A DNA stretch of 64,000 nt from assembly GCF_001730305.1 (NCBI RefSeq), contig NZ_MIJY01000023.1:186001-250000 (forward strand), written 5' to 3'. Positions 9,278-21,194 of this stretch are shown here, in pieces; the stretch's first letter is position 1, and every line of letters starts with the position of its first letter. A model generated the notes under the pieces. That model searched no databases. It saw only the letters and a list, made by a program, of their open reading frames with translations, and had not been told where the DNA came from. The position numbers and the translations under genes are program-made. This DNA comes from Enterococcus termitis (GTDB lineage: Bacteria; Bacillota; Bacilli; Lactobacillales; Enterococcaceae).

Positions 9278-10015
9278 TTAGATATTTAAGACTTTGTCTA
9301 AAAAGTCTTTTGTTCGTTCGTTTTGTGGATTTTCAAAGATTTGTTCTGGACTACCATCTTCTAAGAAATTACCACCATCGATAAACATCACACGATTTGC
9401 TACTTCTTTAGCGAAGCCCATTTCATGTGTGACGATCACCATCGTCATTCCTTGTTTGGCTAATTTTTTCATGACATTCAATACATCACCAACCATTTCT
9501 GGATCAAGCGCAGATGTTGGTTCGTCGAACAACATGATATCTGGATTCATTGCTAAGGCTCTCGCAATCGCTACACGTTGCTTTTGTCCGCCAGATAATG
9601 ATTCGGGATAGCTGTCTTTCTTATCTGCCAAACCGACTGTTTCTAAAAGTTTGATTGCTTTTTCTTCAGCTTCTTGCTTAGAAAGGCGACCTAAATCTGT
9701 AGGAGCTAAGGTAATATTTTCCATGATCGATAAATGTGGAAATAAATTAAAATGTTGGAATACCATACCGATATGCTGACGGATTTTATTGATATTTGTA
9801 TTTTTATCTGTTAAGTTCGCACCATCGATAATAATATCACCGCTAGTTGCTTCCTCTAACTGATTTAAACAGCGTAGGAAGGTACTTTTACCTGAACCAG
9901 AAGGACCGATCACACAGACAACGTCTCCTTCTTGAATCGATACATTGATATCGTTAAGAACGGTATTATCACCGTATTTTTTTACTAAATGTTCAACGAG
10001 AATTTTCTCAGCCAT
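9278..10015 (-). CDS. glnQ: Glutamine/glutamate ABC transporter ATP-binding protein
   Basis: A 245-residue ABC ATPase that powers amino acid import together with the adjacent GlnP. It shows Walker A GPSGSGKS (about 37-44), signature LSGGQKQR, Walker [13 protein letters not shown] and the switch histidine in IVTHEMGFA. The sequence follows the polar amino acid (PAAT) subfamily pattern. It lies one base downstream of glnP on the minus strand, so the two genes form one operon. No terminator of its own is evident except a weak AT-rich hairpin before the SLC13-like gene. Confidence 0.93.
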   Translation of the reverse strand: MAEKILVEHLVKKYGDNTVLNDINVSIQEGDVVCVIGPSGSGKSTFLRCLNQLEEATSGDIIIDGANLTDKNTNINKIRQHIGMVFQHFNLFPHLSIMENITLAPTDLGRLSKQEAEEKAIKLLETVGLADKKDSYPESLSGGQKQRVAIARALAMNPDIMLFDEPTSALDPEMVGDVLNVMKKLAKQGMTMVIVTHEMGFAKEVANRVMFIDGGNFLEDGSPEQIFENPQNERTKDFLDKVLNI

Positions 10016-10016
10016 A

Positions 10017-12176
10017 TTATTTCACCTTCTTTTCCAAGACTTTTGCTAGTTTTGTTAGAGCTGTGATCAAGACTAGATACATCATTGCAATTACAAAATA
10101 GACAAGTGTACTTTGCAAGTTTCTAGCAACGATGATTTTTCCTGTTTGTAGTAATTCGATCAATCCGATCGCTGATAAAATGGTTGTATCCTTCAATGAA
10201 ATAACAAATTGATTGACAAAGGAAGGAATCATGATTTTGATCGCTTGCGGTAAAATGATTTTTTGCATTGTTCGATTATAGGAAAGACCTAAACTACGGG
10301 AAGCTTCCATTTGTCCTGTTGGTACAGCGTTAATACCACCCCGGACGATTTCAGAAATATAAGCACTGGCATTTAACGTCAAGGTGATAATTCCTGCGAT
10401 AAACACTGGAATATTGAATCCTAAAATTCCTGGTAAACCAAAGTAGATAAAGAATGCGAGAACCATTAAAGGAATTCCGCGAATGATATCAACATAGATT
10501 GTTGCAACCACTCGTAACGCTTTGGTTGGTGAAGCACTGAATAATCCGAAAATCACACCGACGATCAACGCTAAGATAAAGGAGATCAACGTTAATTGAA
10601 TAGTCATCCACAATCCGCTCAATAATCGTTTCCAGTTGTTTTGGATCATGCCGACAAATGTTGATTCATCGACCTTGTTTTCTGAAGAGCCATCTTTAAT
10701 ATATTTCCCGACGATTTCATCGTATTCGCCAGTTCGTTTTAATTCAGCTAATCCTTCATTGAACATTTGGATCAGTTCAGGATTTTTGCCTTTTTTAACT
10801 GCAAAACCATATTTTCCGCCTTCTTCACGAGGAATAGGAGTGATCAATGGTTGTTTTTGAGCAACGCCATAACCGATAACAGGATAATCATCCATCATCG
10901 CATCGATTTCACCAATCTCAAGAGCGCTGTATAACGCATCTGTTGTGTCCAAATATTTGATTGAGTAATCGTATTTACTTTTGTTTGCTTCAAGGAAGTC
11001 AGCACTTTCAGTTCCAATTTTAGCACCGACTTTTTTACCCTTTAAATCTTCATAAGAAGTAATGGAGTCATTGCCTTTTTTTACAGCGATTTGAATCCCG
11101 CTATTAAAATAAGGCGTCGAGAAGTCAAATGATTTTTCACGTTCATCTGTGATCGTCATACCCGCGATCATTGCATCTGCTTGCCCAGACTCAACTGCTT
11201 GAACAGCAGAACTGAAGCCGATAAATTTAAATTCGATAGTGAATCCTTGCAGTTCAGCGATACGTGTCACTAAATCAACATCGATCCCTTCGTATTTGCC
11301 ATCAGAATTTTGAAATTCGAAGGGAGCGAAGGTCGAGTCACTAGCAATAACGTATGAATCCTTTTTGGGTTGGATTTTTTTCATCTTAGCATCGTCACTT
11401 GCTTCATCTTCAGTACCTGTTGAAATGTAGTTTGCAATGATGTCATCGTATTTACCAGAATCTTTTAACTCTTTTAAGCCAGCATTGAATTTTTCAAGTA
11501 ATTCTTTATTTTGTCCTTTTTTTACAGCAAAACCATAAGAGCTACCGGTTTCTTTCTTACCAACTAATTGTAATTTTTGTCCATTTGTAATTGCGTAGCC
11601 TAAAACAGGATAATCATCAAAAATTGCATCTGCTTCACCATTTTCAAGAGCCTGGTAAAGCCCGGTTGCATCATCAAAGTTTTTGATTGTGTAGCCATAT
11701 TTATCTTCGTTTTTCTCTAAGAATGTAGCACTTTCTGTGCCCACTTTGGCGGCAACTGTTTTTCCTTTAAGGTCCTCATAGCTTTTGATGTTATCGTTGC
11801 CTTTTTTTACAGCCATTTGCAAGCCACTGTCAAAATAAGGTTCCGAAAAATCAAATGATTTTTTACGCTCATCAGTAATGCTCATTCCGGCAATCATGCC
11901 ATCAACTTGTTTTGATTGAACTGCTTGGATCGCGCTATCAAAGCCAAGAGGTTTAAGATTGACCTTGAATCCTTGATCTTCCGCAATCGCGTTCAATAAA
12001 TCGATATCGATCCCAATATATTCTCCTTTGGAATCTTGAAATTCAAAGGGCGCAAAAGTCAAATCTGTTCCTATATTATATGTTTTTTCCTCAGCCTGAG
12101 CCGATTGCCCCAGTGTAAATGTTAGCAGACTTGCCATCATTACAATAAACGAAAGCAAAATGTGTTTCTTTTTCAT
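10017..12176 (-). CDS. glnP: Glutamine ABC transporter: two substrate-binding domains fused to the permease
   Basis: A 719-residue fusion protein. Residues 1-29 are a signal sequence (basic MKKKH, hydrophobic core, AQA-EE cleavage-like site). Two homologous periplasmic-binding-type domains follow (about 30-260 and 280-500), each with the LTFAPFEFQ or STFAPFEFQ start and the FDFSEPYF or FDFSTPYF motif. From about 515 to the end comes the permease with the EAA-like loop ([24 protein letters not shown]). This matches GlnP of lactic acid bacteria, where tandem domains SBD1 and SBD2 deliver glutamine, glutamate or asparagine. I chose the ATG at 12176 (TAGGAGG upstream); a 20-residue longer frame lacks a site. 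Confidence 0.93.
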   Translation of the reverse strand: MKKKHILLSFIVMMASLLTFTLGQSAQAEEKTYNIGTDLTFAPFEFQDSKGEYIGIDIDLLNAIAEDQGFKVNLKPLGFDSAIQAVQSKQVDGMIAGMSITDERKKSFDFSEPYFDSGLQMAVKKGNDNIKSYEDLKGKTVAAKVGTESATFLEKNEDKYGYTIKNFDDATGLYQALENGEADAIFDDYPVLGYAITNGQKLQLVGKKETGSSYGFAVKKGQNKELLEKFNAGLKELKDSGKYDDIIANYISTGTEDEASDDAKMKKIQPKKDSYVIASDSTFAPFEFQNSDGKYEGIDVDLVTRIAELQGFTIEFKFIGFSSAVQAVESGQADAMIAGMTITDEREKSFDFSTPYFNSGIQIAVKKGNDSITSYEDLKGKKVGAKIGTESADFLEANKSKYDYSIKYLDTTDALYSALEIGEIDAMMDDYPVIGYGVAQKQPLITPIPREEGGKYGFAVKKGKNPELIQMFNEGLAELKRTGEYDEIVGKYIKDGSSENKVDESTFVGMIQNNWKRLLSGLWMTIQLTLISFILALIVGVIFGLFSASPTKALRVVATIYVDIIRGIPLMVLAFFIYFGLPGILGFNIPVFIAGIITLTLNASAYISEIVRGGINAVPTGQMEASRSLGLSYNRTMQKIILPQAIKIMIPSFVNQFVISLKDTTILSAIGLIELLQTGKIIVARNLQSTLVYFVIAMMYLVLITALTKLAKVLEKKVK

Positions 12177-12206
12177 AAAATACCTCCTATATTTACATAT
12201 TGGATA

Positions 12207-12236
12207 ATTATATAGTAAAAAAAGGGTAAAGCACAA
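12207..12236 (-). promoter_or_regulatory. Predicted promoter of glnP-glnQ
   Basis: On the minus strand, TTGTGC (12231-12236) and TATAAT (12207-12212) are 18 bases apart, about 30 bases upstream of the glnP start. This is a reasonable sigma-A promoter. Confidence 0.6.
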
Positions 12237-12360
12237 GCTATTCGACGGGATAAAAGCAAAAAAATATCATTTCCTTACATCTTATGTCATGTAATGTGAC
12301 AAACGAAGGGAGGCAAGCCGCAAAGTAAAACTATTAAATAAAATATAAATTGTTAAAAAA

Positions 12361-12415
12361 TGCGTATACGCAATTAATTCTAAAGGTGGCGAAAATATGT
12401 TCGGTATGTTAAAAT
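12361..12415 (+). promoter_or_regulatory. LexA-like SOS box and promoter region of uvrB, with a second palindrome
   Basis: CGAAAATATGTTCG at 12390-12403 differs at one position from the Gram-positive LexA/DinR box CGAACATATGTTCG. A TAAAAT -10 candidate lies just downstream at 12410-12415, so LexA bound here would block initiation. Upstream, 12361-12372 holds the perfect palindrome TGCGTATACGCA of unknown meaning. uvrB and uvrA are SOS-induced in related bacteria. The rest of the 12177-12551 interval contains only the glnP promoter and the uvrB ribosome binding site. Binding is inferred. Confidence 0.7.
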
Positions 12416-12551
12416 ATTTGAAGAGGTTTTCCTTCAATTATGTAGCAAATATCTTGGTGAAACAAAGAGCTGCTACAGCATGCCGCTGTAAAGAACGAGT
12501 TTCAGATAATTGAATGAAAATAGTCATTTAAAATTTAAAGGAGGATGTTTA

Positions 12552-14549
12552 ATGATACAAAGAGAGACCTCCAATACATTTGACTTAGTATCAAAATACA
12601 AGCCAGATGGAGATCAGCCAGAAGCAATCAAAAAACTAGCAGAAGGAATCGAAGGCGGAGAAAAAGCTCAAATTTTACTAGGAGCTACTGGTACAGGGAA
12701 AACATTTACGATTTCAAATGTTATCACTGAAGTCAACAAGCCAACTCTAGTGATTGCTCATAATAAAACATTAGCTGGACAGCTTTATGGAGAATTCAAA
12801 GAGTTCTTCCCCAATAATGCTGTCGAGTATTTTGTCAGTTACTATGATTACTATCAACCAGAAGCGTATGTTCCATCTAGTGATACATATATAGAAAAGG
12901 ATGCCAGCATCAATGACGAAATCGATAAACTGCGGCATTCAGCGACAAGTTCATTGTTAGAAAGAAATGATGTGATTGTTGTTGCCTCTGTTTCCTGTAT
13001 TTTCGGTTTGGGTGATCCAAAAGAATATAGCGAGCAAGTTGTGTCGATTCGTGTCGGGATGGAAATGGATCGCAGCCAACTCTTAACAAGTTTGGTCAAT
13101 ATTCAATTTGAGCGAAACGATATCGATTTTCAGCGTGGTCGTTTCCGTGTACGTGGTGATGTGGTTGAAATTTTTCCAGCTTCCAGAGATGAACATGCTT
13201 TAAGAGTTGAATTTTTTGGTGATGAAATCGAAAGAATCAGAGAAGTTGATGCCTTGACGGGAGAAATAATAGGCGAAACCGAGCATGTTGCTATCTTCCC
13301 GGCTACTCACTTTGTCACCAATGAAGATCATATGGAACAAGCCATTTCTCAAATTCAAGCTGAATTAGATGAGCGGCTAAAAGTTTTACGTAGTGAAAAC
13401 AAATTATTAGAAGCCCAACGTTTAGAACAACGAACGAATTATGATATTGAAATGATGCGGGAAATGGGGTATACCTCTGGAATCGAGAATTATTCTCGGC
13501 ATATGGACGGACGTTCAGAAGGTGAGCCACCGTATACATTAATTGATTTCTTTCCAGATGATTTCTTGTTGGTGATTGATGAATCACATGTAACGATGCC
13601 GCAAGTCAGAGGGATGTATAATGGCGACCGTGCCAGAAAACAAATGCTAGTCGATTACGGATTCCGTTTACCGAGTGCATTGGATAATCGTCCGCTTAGA
13701 CTGGAAGAGTTTGAAAAACATGTCCATCAAGTCGTTTACGTCTCTGCGACACCAGGTCCGTATGAATATGAACAAACAGATACAGTAATCCAACAAATCA
13801 TTCGTCCAACTGGACTTTTAGATCCATTGATCGAAGTACGTCCAATTATGGGACAAATCGATGACTTAGTTGGCGAAATTAACGAACGAGTGGCGAAAAA
13901 TCAGCGGGTCTTTGTTACGACGTTGACGAAAAAAATGTCAGAAGATTTGACAGATTACTTTAAAGAACTAGGAATCAAAGTTAAATATCTTCATAGTGAC
14001 ATCAAAACGTTAGAGCGGACCGAGATCATTCGAGATTTGCGTTTAGGAGAGTTTGATGTGCTAGTCGGCATCAACTTACTGAGAGAAGGCTTGGATGTGC
14101 CAGAAGTATCGTTGATCGCTATTTTAGACGCAGATAAAGAAGGCTTCTTAAGAAGTGAGCGTTCCCTTGTTCAAACAATCGGAAGAGCCGCTCGTAATTC
14201 AGATGGCCGTGTCATCATGTATGCCGATAAAATGACGGATTCGATGCAAAAAGCGATCGATGAAACGGCTCGTCGTCGTTCAATCCAAGAAAAATATAAT
14301 GAAGAACACGGTATTGAACCGAAAACGATCATCAAAGAGATTCGGGAACTGATTTCGATTTCTAAGACAACGAATGAGAAGAATGAACCATTTAAGATCG
14401 ATAAATCGTATCATGAAATGACTCGTCAAGAAAAAGCTGATTTATTGATGAAGTTAGAAAAAGAAATGAAAGATGCTGCGAAAGCCCTGGACTTTGAAAC
14501 AGCGGCCACTTTGCGAGATACAATTCTTGAATTAAAGGCAGCAGATTAA
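12552..14549 (+). CDS. uvrB: Excinuclease ABC subunit B
   Basis: A 665-residue UvrB, the damage-verifying helicase-like subunit of nucleotide excision repair, acting in the cytosol with UvrA and UvrC. Walker A GATGTGKT is at about 43-50, the beta-hairpin motif [12 protein letters not shown] at about 96, the DESH box at about 340, helicase motif VI (QTIGRAARN) at about 540, and the C-terminal UVR domain (residues 625-662) that contacts UvrC. I chose the ATG at 12552 because AAAGGAGG sits at 12537-12544 and the length then matches the family. uvrA follows after 37 bases, forming an operon probably under LexA control. Confidence 0.97.
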   Translation: MIQRETSNTFDLVSKYKPDGDQPEAIKKLAEGIEGGEKAQILLGATGTGKTFTISNVITEVNKPTLVIAHNKTLAGQLYGEFKEFFPNNAVEYFVSYYDYYQPEAYVPSSDTYIEKDASINDEIDKLRHSATSSLLERNDVIVVASVSCIFGLGDPKEYSEQVVSIRVGMEMDRSQLLTSLVNIQFERNDIDFQRGRFRVRGDVVEIFPASRDEHALRVEFFGDEIERIREVDALTGEIIGETEHVAIFPATHFVTNEDHMEQAISQIQAELDERLKVLRSENKLLEAQRLEQRTNYDIEMMREMGYTSGIENYSRHMDGRSEGEPPYTLIDFFPDDFLLVIDESHVTMPQVRGMYNGDRARKQMLVDYGFRLPSALDNRPLRLEEFEKHVHQVVYVSATPGPYEYEQTDTVIQQIIRPTGLLDPLIEVRPIMGQIDDLVGEINERVAKNQRVFVTTLTKKMSEDLTDYFKELGIKVKYLHSDIKTLERTEIIRDLRLGEFDVLVGINLLREGLDVPEVSLIAILDADKEGFLRSERSLVQTIGRAARNSDGRVIMYADKMTDSMQKAIDETARRRSIQEKYNEEHGIEPKTIIKEIRELISISKTTNEKNEPFKIDKSYHEMTRQEKADLLMKLEKEMKDAAKALDFETAATLRDTILELKAAD

Positions 14550-14586
14550 AAAATAGTATGTTGTTTCACAGTAAAGGAGAGACATA

Positions 14587-17403
14587 ATGGCAAATGATAA
14601 AATTGTTATTCATGGCGCACGTGCCCATAATTTAAAGGATATAGATGTAACAATTCCGCGTGACAAAATGGTTGTAGTGACTGGTTTATCTGGCTCTGGG
14701 AAAAGCTCATTGGCTTTTGATACATTGTACGCTGAAGGTCAGCGTCGGTATGTAGAAAGTCTTTCAGCTTACGCGAGACAATTTTTAGGGCAAATGGATA
14801 AACCTGATGTAGATAGCATTGATGGGTTGAGTCCAGCTATTTCGATCGACCAAAAAACAACGAGTAAAAACCCAAGATCAACCGTTGGTACAGTAACGGA
14901 GATCAATGATTACTTGCGGCTATTATTTGCTCGTGTGGGTCATCCGATTTGTCCGAACGACAACATTGAAATCACAAGTCAATCAGTTGAACAAATGGTA
15001 GATAAGGTTTTAGAGTTACCTGAAAAAACAAAAATTCAAATTCTAGCGCCTGTAATCGTTAAGAAAAAAGGACAGCATAAAAAGATTTTTGAGCTGATCC
15101 AGCGTGAAGGCTATGTGCGGATGCGAGTAGATGGAGAAACGTATGATGTAAGTGAAGCACCTGAACTTGAGAAAAATAAAAAACACGATATTGCAATCGT
15201 GATCGATCGGATCGTGGTCAAAGAGGGAATCCGTTCTCGTTTGTTTGATTCATTTGAAGCAGCATTGCGCTTAGCTGACGGTTATGCTTTAGTAGACATA
15301 ATCGATGGGGAAGAAATGCTATTTAGTGAGCACTATGCTTGTCCGTATTGCGGTTTTACTGTAGGTGAATTAGAACCGAGACTGTTTTCATTCAATGCTC
15401 CTTTTGGTGCGTGTCCTGATTGTGATGGCTTAGGGAATAAATTGGAAGTCGATCGAGATCTTGTGATTCCTGATGGAACGAAAACACTGCGTGAAGGAGC
15501 GATTGCTCCTTGGAATCCGATCAGTTCTCAATATTATCCGCAAATGTTGGAACAAGCAGCTGAAAGCTTTACTATCGATATGGATACGCCATTCAATGAG
15601 TTGCCAGAAGAACATCAAGAGATTATTCTGAATGGTTCAAATGGGGAAGTGTTCCATTTCCATTACGAAAATGATTTTGGTGGCGTTCGTGATGTCGAAG
15701 TACCTTTTGAAGGTGTTTTAACCAATATCAAACGCCGTTATCACGAAACAAACAGTGACTTCACTCGCGATCAAATGCGCTTATATATGACAGAATTAAC
15801 ATGTCGTACTTGTAAAGGCTATCGATTGAATCCACAAGCATTGTCTGTCAAAATCGATAATACGAATATTGGTCAAATTAGTGAGCTTGCGATTAAAAAG
15901 GCAGTTCATTTCTTTGAAACAGTGACGTTATCTGAACAAGAACAAATGATTGCAAAACCAATTTTAAAAGAAGTTGAAGACCGTTTGAACTTTTTACAAA
16001 ATGTTGGTTTGGATTATCTGACACTTAGCAGAGCAGCCGGCACCTTATCTGGAGGAGAAGCACAACGAATTCGTTTAGCGACGCAAATCGGTTCGAATTT
16101 GTCTGGTGTCTTGTATATTTTAGATGAACCATCGATCGGACTGCATCAGCGAGATAATGATCGCTTGATCGAATCGCTAAAAAAAATGCGTGACTTAGGA
16201 AACACATTGATCGTGGTAGAGCACGATGAAGATACAATGCGGGCATCTGATTATTTGATAGATGTGGGACCTGGTGCCGGACATTTAGGAGGAGAAATTG
16301 TTGCAGCTGGTACACCAAGTGAAGTAGCTGAAAATCCTAAATCCTTAACCGGTCAATATCTATCTGGCAAAAAAGTGATACCTGTTCCCAAAGAACGTCG
16401 AACAGGCAATGGAAAAAAAATCAAAGTCACTGGCGCTTCTGAAAACAATTTAAAAAATGTAACAGTGGAGTTTCCATTAGGTGAGTTTGTCGCTGTAACT
16501 GGCGTTTCTGGTTCCGGAAAAAGTACGTTAGTCAATCAAATATTGAAAAAAGCTCTGGCGCAAAAATTGAATCGTAATTCCAATAAGCCAGGGAAACATA
16601 AGAGTCTTACTGGCTATAAACATATTGAAAAAATCATCGATATCGACCAAAGCCCGATTGGACGGACACCGCGAAGCAATCCTGCAACCTATACAAGTGT
16701 GTTTGATGATATTCGCGATCTATTTGCCAAAACAAACGAAGCAAAAGTACGTGGATACAAAAAAGGTCGTTTCAGTTTTAACGTAAAAGGCGGACGTTGT
16801 GAAGCCTGTCGTGGTGATGGAATCATTAAAATCGAAATGCACTTTTTACCAGACGTTTATGTCCCTTGTGAAGTATGTCATGGAAAACGTTATAACTCTG
16901 AAACATTGGAAGTTCACTATAAAGGCAAAACGATTGCTGATATTTTAGATTTAACAGTAGAAGATGCCGTTGACTTTTTCCAACATATCCCTAAAATCCA
17001 TCGTAAATTGAAAACAATTGTTGATGTAGGCTTAGGCTATGTTACGCTTGGACAGCCCGCAACTACTTTATCTGGTGGAGAAGCGCAACGGATGAAATTG
17101 GCTAGTGAATTACACAAAAATTCTAATGGTAAAAACTTCTATATTCTAGATGAGCCAACGACTGGACTGCATACAGATGATATCGCCCGCTTATTGCTCG
17201 TTTTAGAAAGACTTGTCGAAGCTGGAAATACCGTGCTAGTGATCGAACACAATCTAGATGTTATTAAATCAGCGGATCATGTCATTGATCTTGGCCCAGA
17301 AGGCGGAGATGGCGGTGGAACAATTGTTGCAACAGGAACGCCGGAAGAAATCGCAAAAGTGAAAGCTAGCTATACAGGGAAATATTTGAAGCGAGTATTG
17401 TAA
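14587..17403 (+). CDS. uvrA: Excinuclease ABC subunit A
   Basis: A 938-residue UvrA, the dimeric ABC-type ATPase that finds bulky DNA lesions and loads UvrB. Two ATPase modules are visible: Walker [11 protein letters not shown] (about 33) and [10 protein letters not shown] (about 640), and two LSGGEAQR signatures (about 485 and 825). Zinc-binding cysteines occur at CPYC and CPDC (about 251-280) and at CEAC and CEVC (about 737-765). The ATG has AAAGGAGAG 8 bases upstream. It is second in the uvrB-uvrA operon; a weak hairpin plus T run about 190 bases downstream may end the transcript. Confidence 0.97.
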   Translation: MANDKIVIHGARAHNLKDIDVTIPRDKMVVVTGLSGSGKSSLAFDTLYAEGQRRYVESLSAYARQFLGQMDKPDVDSIDGLSPAISIDQKTTSKNPRSTVGTVTEINDYLRLLFARVGHPICPNDNIEITSQSVEQMVDKVLELPEKTKIQILAPVIVKKKGQHKKIFELIQREGYVRMRVDGETYDVSEAPELEKNKKHDIAIVIDRIVVKEGIRSRLFDSFEAALRLADGYALVDIIDGEEMLFSEHYACPYCGFTVGELEPRLFSFNAPFGACPDCDGLGNKLEVDRDLVIPDGTKTLREGAIAPWNPISSQYYPQMLEQAAESFTIDMDTPFNELPEEHQEIILNGSNGEVFHFHYENDFGGVRDVEVPFEGVLTNIKRRYHETNSDFTRDQMRLYMTELTCRTCKGYRLNPQALSVKIDNTNIGQISELAIKKAVHFFETVTLSEQEQMIAKPILKEVEDRLNFLQNVGLDYLTLSRAAGTLSGGEAQRIRLATQIGSNLSGVLYILDEPSIGLHQRDNDRLIESLKKMRDLGNTLIVVEHDEDTMRASDYLIDVGPGAGHLGGEIVAAGTPSEVAENPKSLTGQYLSGKKVIPVPKERRTGNGKKIKVTGASENNLKNVTVEFPLGEFVAVTGVSGSGKSTLVNQILKKALAQKLNRNSNKPGKHKSLTGYKHIEKIIDIDQSPIGRTPRSNPATYTSVFDDIRDLFAKTNEAKVRGYKKGRFSFNVKGGRCEACRGDGIIKIEMHFLPDVYVPCEVCHGKRYNSETLEVHYKGKTIADILDLTVEDAVDFFQHIPKIHRKLKTIVDVGLGYVTLGQPATTLSGGEAQRMKLASELHKNSNGKNFYILDEPTTGLHTDDIARLLLVLERLVEAGNTVLVIEHNLDVIKSADHVIDLGPEGGDGGGTIVATGTPEEIAKVKASYTGKYLKRVL

Positions 17404-17433
17404 ATTGGTCTACTCCATTTCGGAAGTATTTTC

Positions 17434-17571
17434 ATGAAATATAAAGAAAATTTGAAGATTGTTAGAATTTTGTCTATAGCTATTGCTTTATCAGGTTTCT
17501 TACAGTAAAATCACTCACAGGTAGATATATTGTTCAACCTAATTGGTATATATCTTTCCTTCTATAAATAA
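17434..17571 (+). pseudogene. Possible small membrane-protein gene with an internal stop
   Basis: Downstream of uvrA an ATG at 17434 (GGAAG 8 bases upstream) opens a frame of 24 codons ending in TAA at 17506-17508. The same frame then continues for 20 more codons to TAA at 17569-17571. Both halves are hydrophobic (VRILSIAIALSGFLQ, then VDILFNLIGIYLSFYK), which looks like two membrane helices of one 45-residue protein interrupted by a single stop codon. It could equally be a 24-residue peptide plus chance. It is too short for statistics and I do not recognise it. Confidence 0.35.
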
Positions 17572-17587
17572 CCCGTTCAAAAAAGAA

Positions 17588-17626
17588 AAAGGCAGTTTTC
17601 ATTTATATGAAGGCTGTTTTTTTTGT
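17588..17626 (+). terminator. Probable terminator downstream of uvrA
   Basis: CAGTTTTCAT pairs with ATGAAGGCTG (two wobble pairs) around a short AT loop, followed by eight T. The remaining bases up to 17838 are very AT-rich and hold only a promoter for the next small gene (TTGATA 17781-17786, TATACA 17803-17808). Confidence 0.7.
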
Positions 17627-17838
17627 GCTGTTTTTTAAGTGAAATATAATTGATAAAAAAACTTAAATCAAATTAAATTAGAAAAAAATAATATATAAAA
17701 GGAAAACTCTTGTTTTTTAATTATTTTAATCTAAAAATAGTCAAAAAACGGAAAAATCTATACGTATGTTGAATGGTACTTTGATATAAAATCATGATAT
17801 TCTATACATACGAAAAAAGTATGGAAGGATGATATTTT

Positions 17839-18045
17839 TTGGAGAAGAAAGAAATAAAAATTGGCGCTCAATATGTTTGTCATGGCTCAAGTTTCTCTTG
17901 GTTCTTTGTGGGAGAAGCAATCTCAAAAAAAGAAGACGATGTTGAAGTTAGAGTCGTTAAATGTCACCCAACCGATCGTTCGAATATAAATTGTGATGAT
18001 CCGATCTTACGTTTGAATTATTTAAATGTTATTGAAGATGTATGA
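17839..18045 (+). CDS. Small protein of unknown function (68 residues)
   Basis: A 68-residue, slightly acidic, soluble-looking protein beginning MEKKEIKIGAQYVCHGSSFS and containing three cysteines (in VCHG, KCHP, NCDD). A TTG start at 17839 is preceded by GGAAGGATGAT, and a promoter (TTGATA, 16 bases, TATACA) lies 30 bases further up. The N-terminal half reads like a small beta barrel (KIGAQYVC, FFVGEAI, VEVRVVKC). I do not recognise the family. It is a single gene with a terminator downstream. Confidence 0.55.
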   Translation: MEKKEIKIGAQYVCHGSSFSWFFVGEAISKKEDDVEVRVVKCHPTDRSNINCDDPILRLNYLNVIEDV

Positions 18046-18138
18046 TAACTATAGAAAAAATGAACTAATTTATAATAAGATAATCAAAGCATAATGGATT
18101 AGTTCCTAGTGTTGTCAATGCTTATCTGAACCTAAGGC

Positions 18139-18182
18139 GACTGAGGTATGACTCATAGAGTGATAGCTCAGTTATTTTTTTG
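18139..18182 (+). terminator. Terminator with an ACTC-ATA-GAGT core
   Basis: ACTGAG.TAT.ACTC pairs with GAGT.ATA.CTCAGT, followed by a T-rich run. It is one of three hairpins in the window sharing an ACTC...GAGT tip. The remainder of the 18046-18309 gap holds a TATAAT box shortly before rapZ. Confidence 0.75.
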
Positions 18183-18309
18183 TTTTTAATTTAAAGATAT
18201 TTATCTTTATGAAAGAAAATTAAGATGAGAAAATGAATAATTGAAAAGCTTTCATTGATACGCCCGGAATGTTATAATTAATAAAATGGTTCAAAAGGGG
18301 CGCTGTAAA

Positions 18310-19194
18310 ATGGCTGATAATTTACAATTAGTAATAATCACTGGAATGAGCGGAGCAGGTAAAACTGTCGCTATTCAAAGTTTTGAAGATATGGGGTATT
18401 TTTGTATCGATAATATGCCGCCAAGCTTGATTCCTAAATTTTGGGAGTTGATTAAAGAATCTGGCAAAGTAACGAAGATTGCGTTGGTCATTGATCTACG
18501 TTCACGTAATTTTTTTAGAGAAATTCAAGATATGCTGATTGAGCTTGAAAATACGAATCTTATCGACACAACAATTATGTTTTTAGATGCTACTGATGAA
18601 GAATTGGTTTCACGTTATAAAGAGACCAGACGAGCTCATCCTTTAGCGATGGATGGTCTGGTGACAGAAGGTATTAGAAAAGAACGGGCGATCCTTGAAG
18701 AAATCAGAGGTGATGCTCAAGTGGTCATTGATACCACCGAATTGTCACCAAGACAATTAAGAGAACGCATCAATGAAGAATTTAAATCAAGAGATACTCA
18801 TGGTTTTCGTGTAGAAATGATATCTTTTGGATTTAAATATGGATTACCTATCGATGCAGATATTGTAATGGATGTGCGCTTTTTGCCAAATCCTCACTAT
18901 ATTCCAGAATTAAGACCGTTAACTGGTCAAGATAAATCTGTCTATGATTATGTAATGAGTTTTCCAGAAACAGAAGAATTTTATACACGTTTTATCGATC
19001 TATTAAAAAATGTGATGCCGGGCTACGAAAAAGAAGGTAAATCGAGTGTAACAGTTGCGATCGGCTGTACAGGAGGACAACATCGGTCTGTCGCTTTAAC
19101 TGAAAGAGTAGGAACTGAACTCAGTCAAGACTACCACGTGAATATTACACATCGGGATAAAGGAAAGCGGAAAGAGACGGTGAATCGTTCATGA
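18310..19194 (+). CDS. rapZ: RNase adapter / nucleotide-binding protein RapZ (YvcJ)
   Basis: A 294-residue GTP/ATP-binding protein of the RapZ/YvcJ family. Walker A GMSGAGKT is at residues 12-19; the conserved [13 protein letters not shown] and [10 protein letters not shown] motifs of the C-terminal domain are present. In enterobacteria RapZ controls glucosamine-6-phosphate synthase through small RNAs; in Firmicutes the role is less clear, with links to competence and cell-envelope precursors. I chose the ATG at 18310 (AAAAGGGG upstream); the frame can be read 8 codons further upstream without a site. It overlaps yvcK by 4 bases (ATGA), a conserved operon. Confidence 0.95.
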   Translation: MADNLQLVIITGMSGAGKTVAIQSFEDMGYFCIDNMPPSLIPKFWELIKESGKVTKIALVIDLRSRNFFREIQDMLIELENTNLIDTTIMFLDATDEELVSRYKETRRAHPLAMDGLVTEGIRKERAILEEIRGDAQVVIDTTELSPRQLRERINEEFKSRDTHGFRVEMISFGFKYGLPIDADIVMDVRFLPNPHYIPELRPLTGQDKSVYDYVMSFPETEEFYTRFIDLLKNVMPGYEKEGKSSVTVAIGCTGGQHRSVALTERVGTELSQDYHVNITHRDKGKRKETVNRS

Positions 19195-20189
19195 AAATGA
19201 AAACCTACCGGATCAGAAAACCCAAAATCGTGGTTGTCGGCGGCGGTACTGGCTTGCCTGTGATCTTAAAAAGTTTGAGAAACCAAAGTGCTGACATTAC
19301 GGCTGTGGTAACAGTTGCTGATGACGGCGGCAGCAGTGGTGAAATTCGGGAATCTATGAATTTGACTCCTCCTGGTGATTTACGCAATGTTTTAGTTGCT
19401 TTATCAGATATGCCGCAACTATATGAAGATATTTTTCAGTATCGGTTTGATAAATCAGATAAATACTTTGCCAATCATGCAATCGGCAACCTGATTATTG
19501 CTGCTGTTTCTGAAATGCGCGGCAGTACGTATGAAGCGATTCAACTGCTCTCTAAAATGATGCACGTGGATGGACATATTTTTCCTTCATCAGAGAGACC
19601 GTTGACCTTACATGCAGTTTTCAAAGATGGATCAACTGCTACTGGTGAATCAAATATTGCACTTGATCGTAAAACAATCGATTATGTGTTTGTAACAAAT
19701 ACAAACGATGATGAACAACCTAAGGCTGCCAGAAAAGTTGTAAAAGCAATCGAAGAAGCAGATATGATCGTTTTAGGGCCAGGCAGTATGTTTACAAGTA
19801 TTTTACCTAATTTAGTGATCAATGAAATTGGCGAAGCGATCATCAATGCTGAAGGAGAAGTTGTTTATATCTGCAATATTATGACGCAAAAAGGTGAGAC
19901 TGAACATTTTACCGATGCCGATCATGTATGTGTGCTGCATGATCATCTGAAGAGTAAATTTGTTGATACCGTTTTGGTCAATACAGAAAAAGTTCCAGAA
20001 GGCTATATGGATCCTGAAATTTATGATGAGTACCTTGTCCAAGTTGAGCATGATTTTCAAAAACTAAGAGCGGAAGGCTGCCGCGTCATTTCTACTGACT
20101 TTTTAAAGTTGAGAGATGGTGGTGTTTTTCATGATGGAGACAAGGTGGTTGATGAGTTATTCCGAATAGTATTCGGTGCCAGATATTAG
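19191..20189 (+). CDS. yvcK: Gluconeogenesis factor / GlmR family protein (YvcK)
   Basis: A 332-residue protein of the YvcK/GlmR (CofD-like) family. It binds UDP-sugars and is needed for growth on gluconeogenic carbon sources and for directing carbon to cell-wall precursors in B. subtilis. Visible motifs are [13 protein letters not shown] near the N-terminus, [12 protein letters not shown] (about 43), PPGDLRN and the [14 protein letters not shown] stretch. The ATG overlaps the rapZ stop, so translation is coupled. whiA follows after 32 bases. Confidence 0.95.
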   Translation: MKMKTYRIRKPKIVVVGGGTGLPVILKSLRNQSADITAVVTVADDGGSSGEIRESMNLTPPGDLRNVLVALSDMPQLYEDIFQYRFDKSDKYFANHAIGNLIIAAVSEMRGSTYEAIQLLSKMMHVDGHIFPSSERPLTLHAVFKDGSTATGESNIALDRKTIDYVFVTNTNDDEQPKAARKVVKAIEEADMIVLGPGSMFTSILPNLVINEIGEAIINAEGEVVYICNIMTQKGETEHFTDADHVCVLHDHLKSKFVDTVLVNTEKVPEGYMDPEIYDEYLVQVEHDFQKLRAEGCRVISTDFLKLRDGGVFHDGDKVVDELFRIVFGARY

Positions 20190-20221
20190 ATAATTAAAAA
20201 GTAAGAGAGGGGGAGAGAACA

Positions 20222-21157
20222 GTGTCTTTTGCCTCAGATGTAAAAAAGGAACTAACAACTTTAGAGGTTCATCGAGAACATGCCAGAGCAGAATTAGCTG
20301 CATTGATTCGAATGAATGGTTCATTAAGTATTGTGAACCAGCAATTTGTGCTAAATGTCCAGACAGAAAATGCAGCAATCGCTAGACGGATCTATTCTCT
20401 TTTGAAAGATCATTATGATGTTCGTTCAGAGCTGTTGGTTCGAAAAAAAATGAAACTAAAAAAGAATAACGTCTACATTGTACGTTTGAAACAAGGAACC
20501 AAAAATGTCCTTGCCGATTTAGATATTTTGGACGGGATGATGTTCAATACGCGTGTTTCAGACGATATCATGGGAAATGCGCAAAAAATGCGCTCCTATT
20601 TGCGAGGCGCCTTTATGGCTTCTGGTTCGGTGAACAATCCAGAAACAAGCCGTTATCATTTAGAAATCTTTTCGATTTATGAAGAGCATAATGAGGACAT
20701 CTGCCAAATGCTGAACTATTATGATTTAAATGCCCGCACCTTAGAACGTAGAAATGGTTATATTTCTTACTTAAAAGGAGCTGAGCGCATCGCAGACTTT
20801 CTAACCTTGATTGGCGCTACTAATTCTATGTTGAAATTCGAGGACGTACGCATTGTTCGAGACATGCGTAATTCGGTCAATCGTCTTGTGAATTGTGAAA
20901 CTGCGAATCTAAATAAAACGATCGATGCAGCATCCAAGCAGATTGAAAATATTCAATATATTGAAAGTGTTGTAGGCTTAACAGCATTGCCAGAAAAATT
21001 GCAGGAAATAGCTGAATTGCGTTTAGAATATCCCGAAGTGAGTTTAAAAGAACTTGGCGAAATGATCCCTTCCGGAGCAATTTCAAAGTCAGGAATCAAT
21101 CACCGCATTCGAAAAATCAATGAGTTTGCGGATAAGCTCAGAGAAAAGAGTGCATAA
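20222..21157 (+). CDS. whiA: DNA-binding protein WhiA
   Basis: A 311-residue WhiA, which combines an N-terminal fold related to LAGLIDADG homing endonucleases (without the catalytic activity) with a C-terminal helix-turn-helix (about 250-300: [30 protein letters not shown]). In Firmicutes it affects cell division and chromosome segregation. A GTG start with AGAGGGGGAG upstream fits the family start ([11 protein letters not shown]). It is third gene of rapZ-yvcK-whiA; a 54-residue gene follows after 37 bases. Confidence 0.95.
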   Translation: MSFASDVKKELTTLEVHREHARAELAALIRMNGSLSIVNQQFVLNVQTENAAIARRIYSLLKDHYDVRSELLVRKKMKLKKNNVYIVRLKQGTKNVLADLDILDGMMFNTRVSDDIMGNAQKMRSYLRGAFMASGSVNNPETSRYHLEIFSIYEEHNEDICQMLNYYDLNARTLERRNGYISYLKGAERIADFLTLIGATNSMLKFEDVRIVRDMRNSVNRLVNCETANLNKTIDAASKQIENIQYIESVVGLTALPEKLQEIAELRLEYPEVSLKELGEMIPSGAISKSGINHRIRKINEFADKLREKSA

Positions 21158-21194
21158 ATCAAGTCGCTTAAAAAAATAAAAATGAGGTGAAACA

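Noticed and set aside
12397-12513. A 38-codon frame upstream of uvrB with ATG and AAGGTGG
   Set aside because: Its start codon lies inside the LexA-like box, upstream of the probable -10, so it would not be transcribed from the uvrB promoter; its composition shows no protein-like pattern.
18240-18260. cre (CcpA) site at TGAAAAGCTTTCA before rapZ
   Set aside because: One base short of the cre length and lacking the central CG; more likely a chance palindrome.
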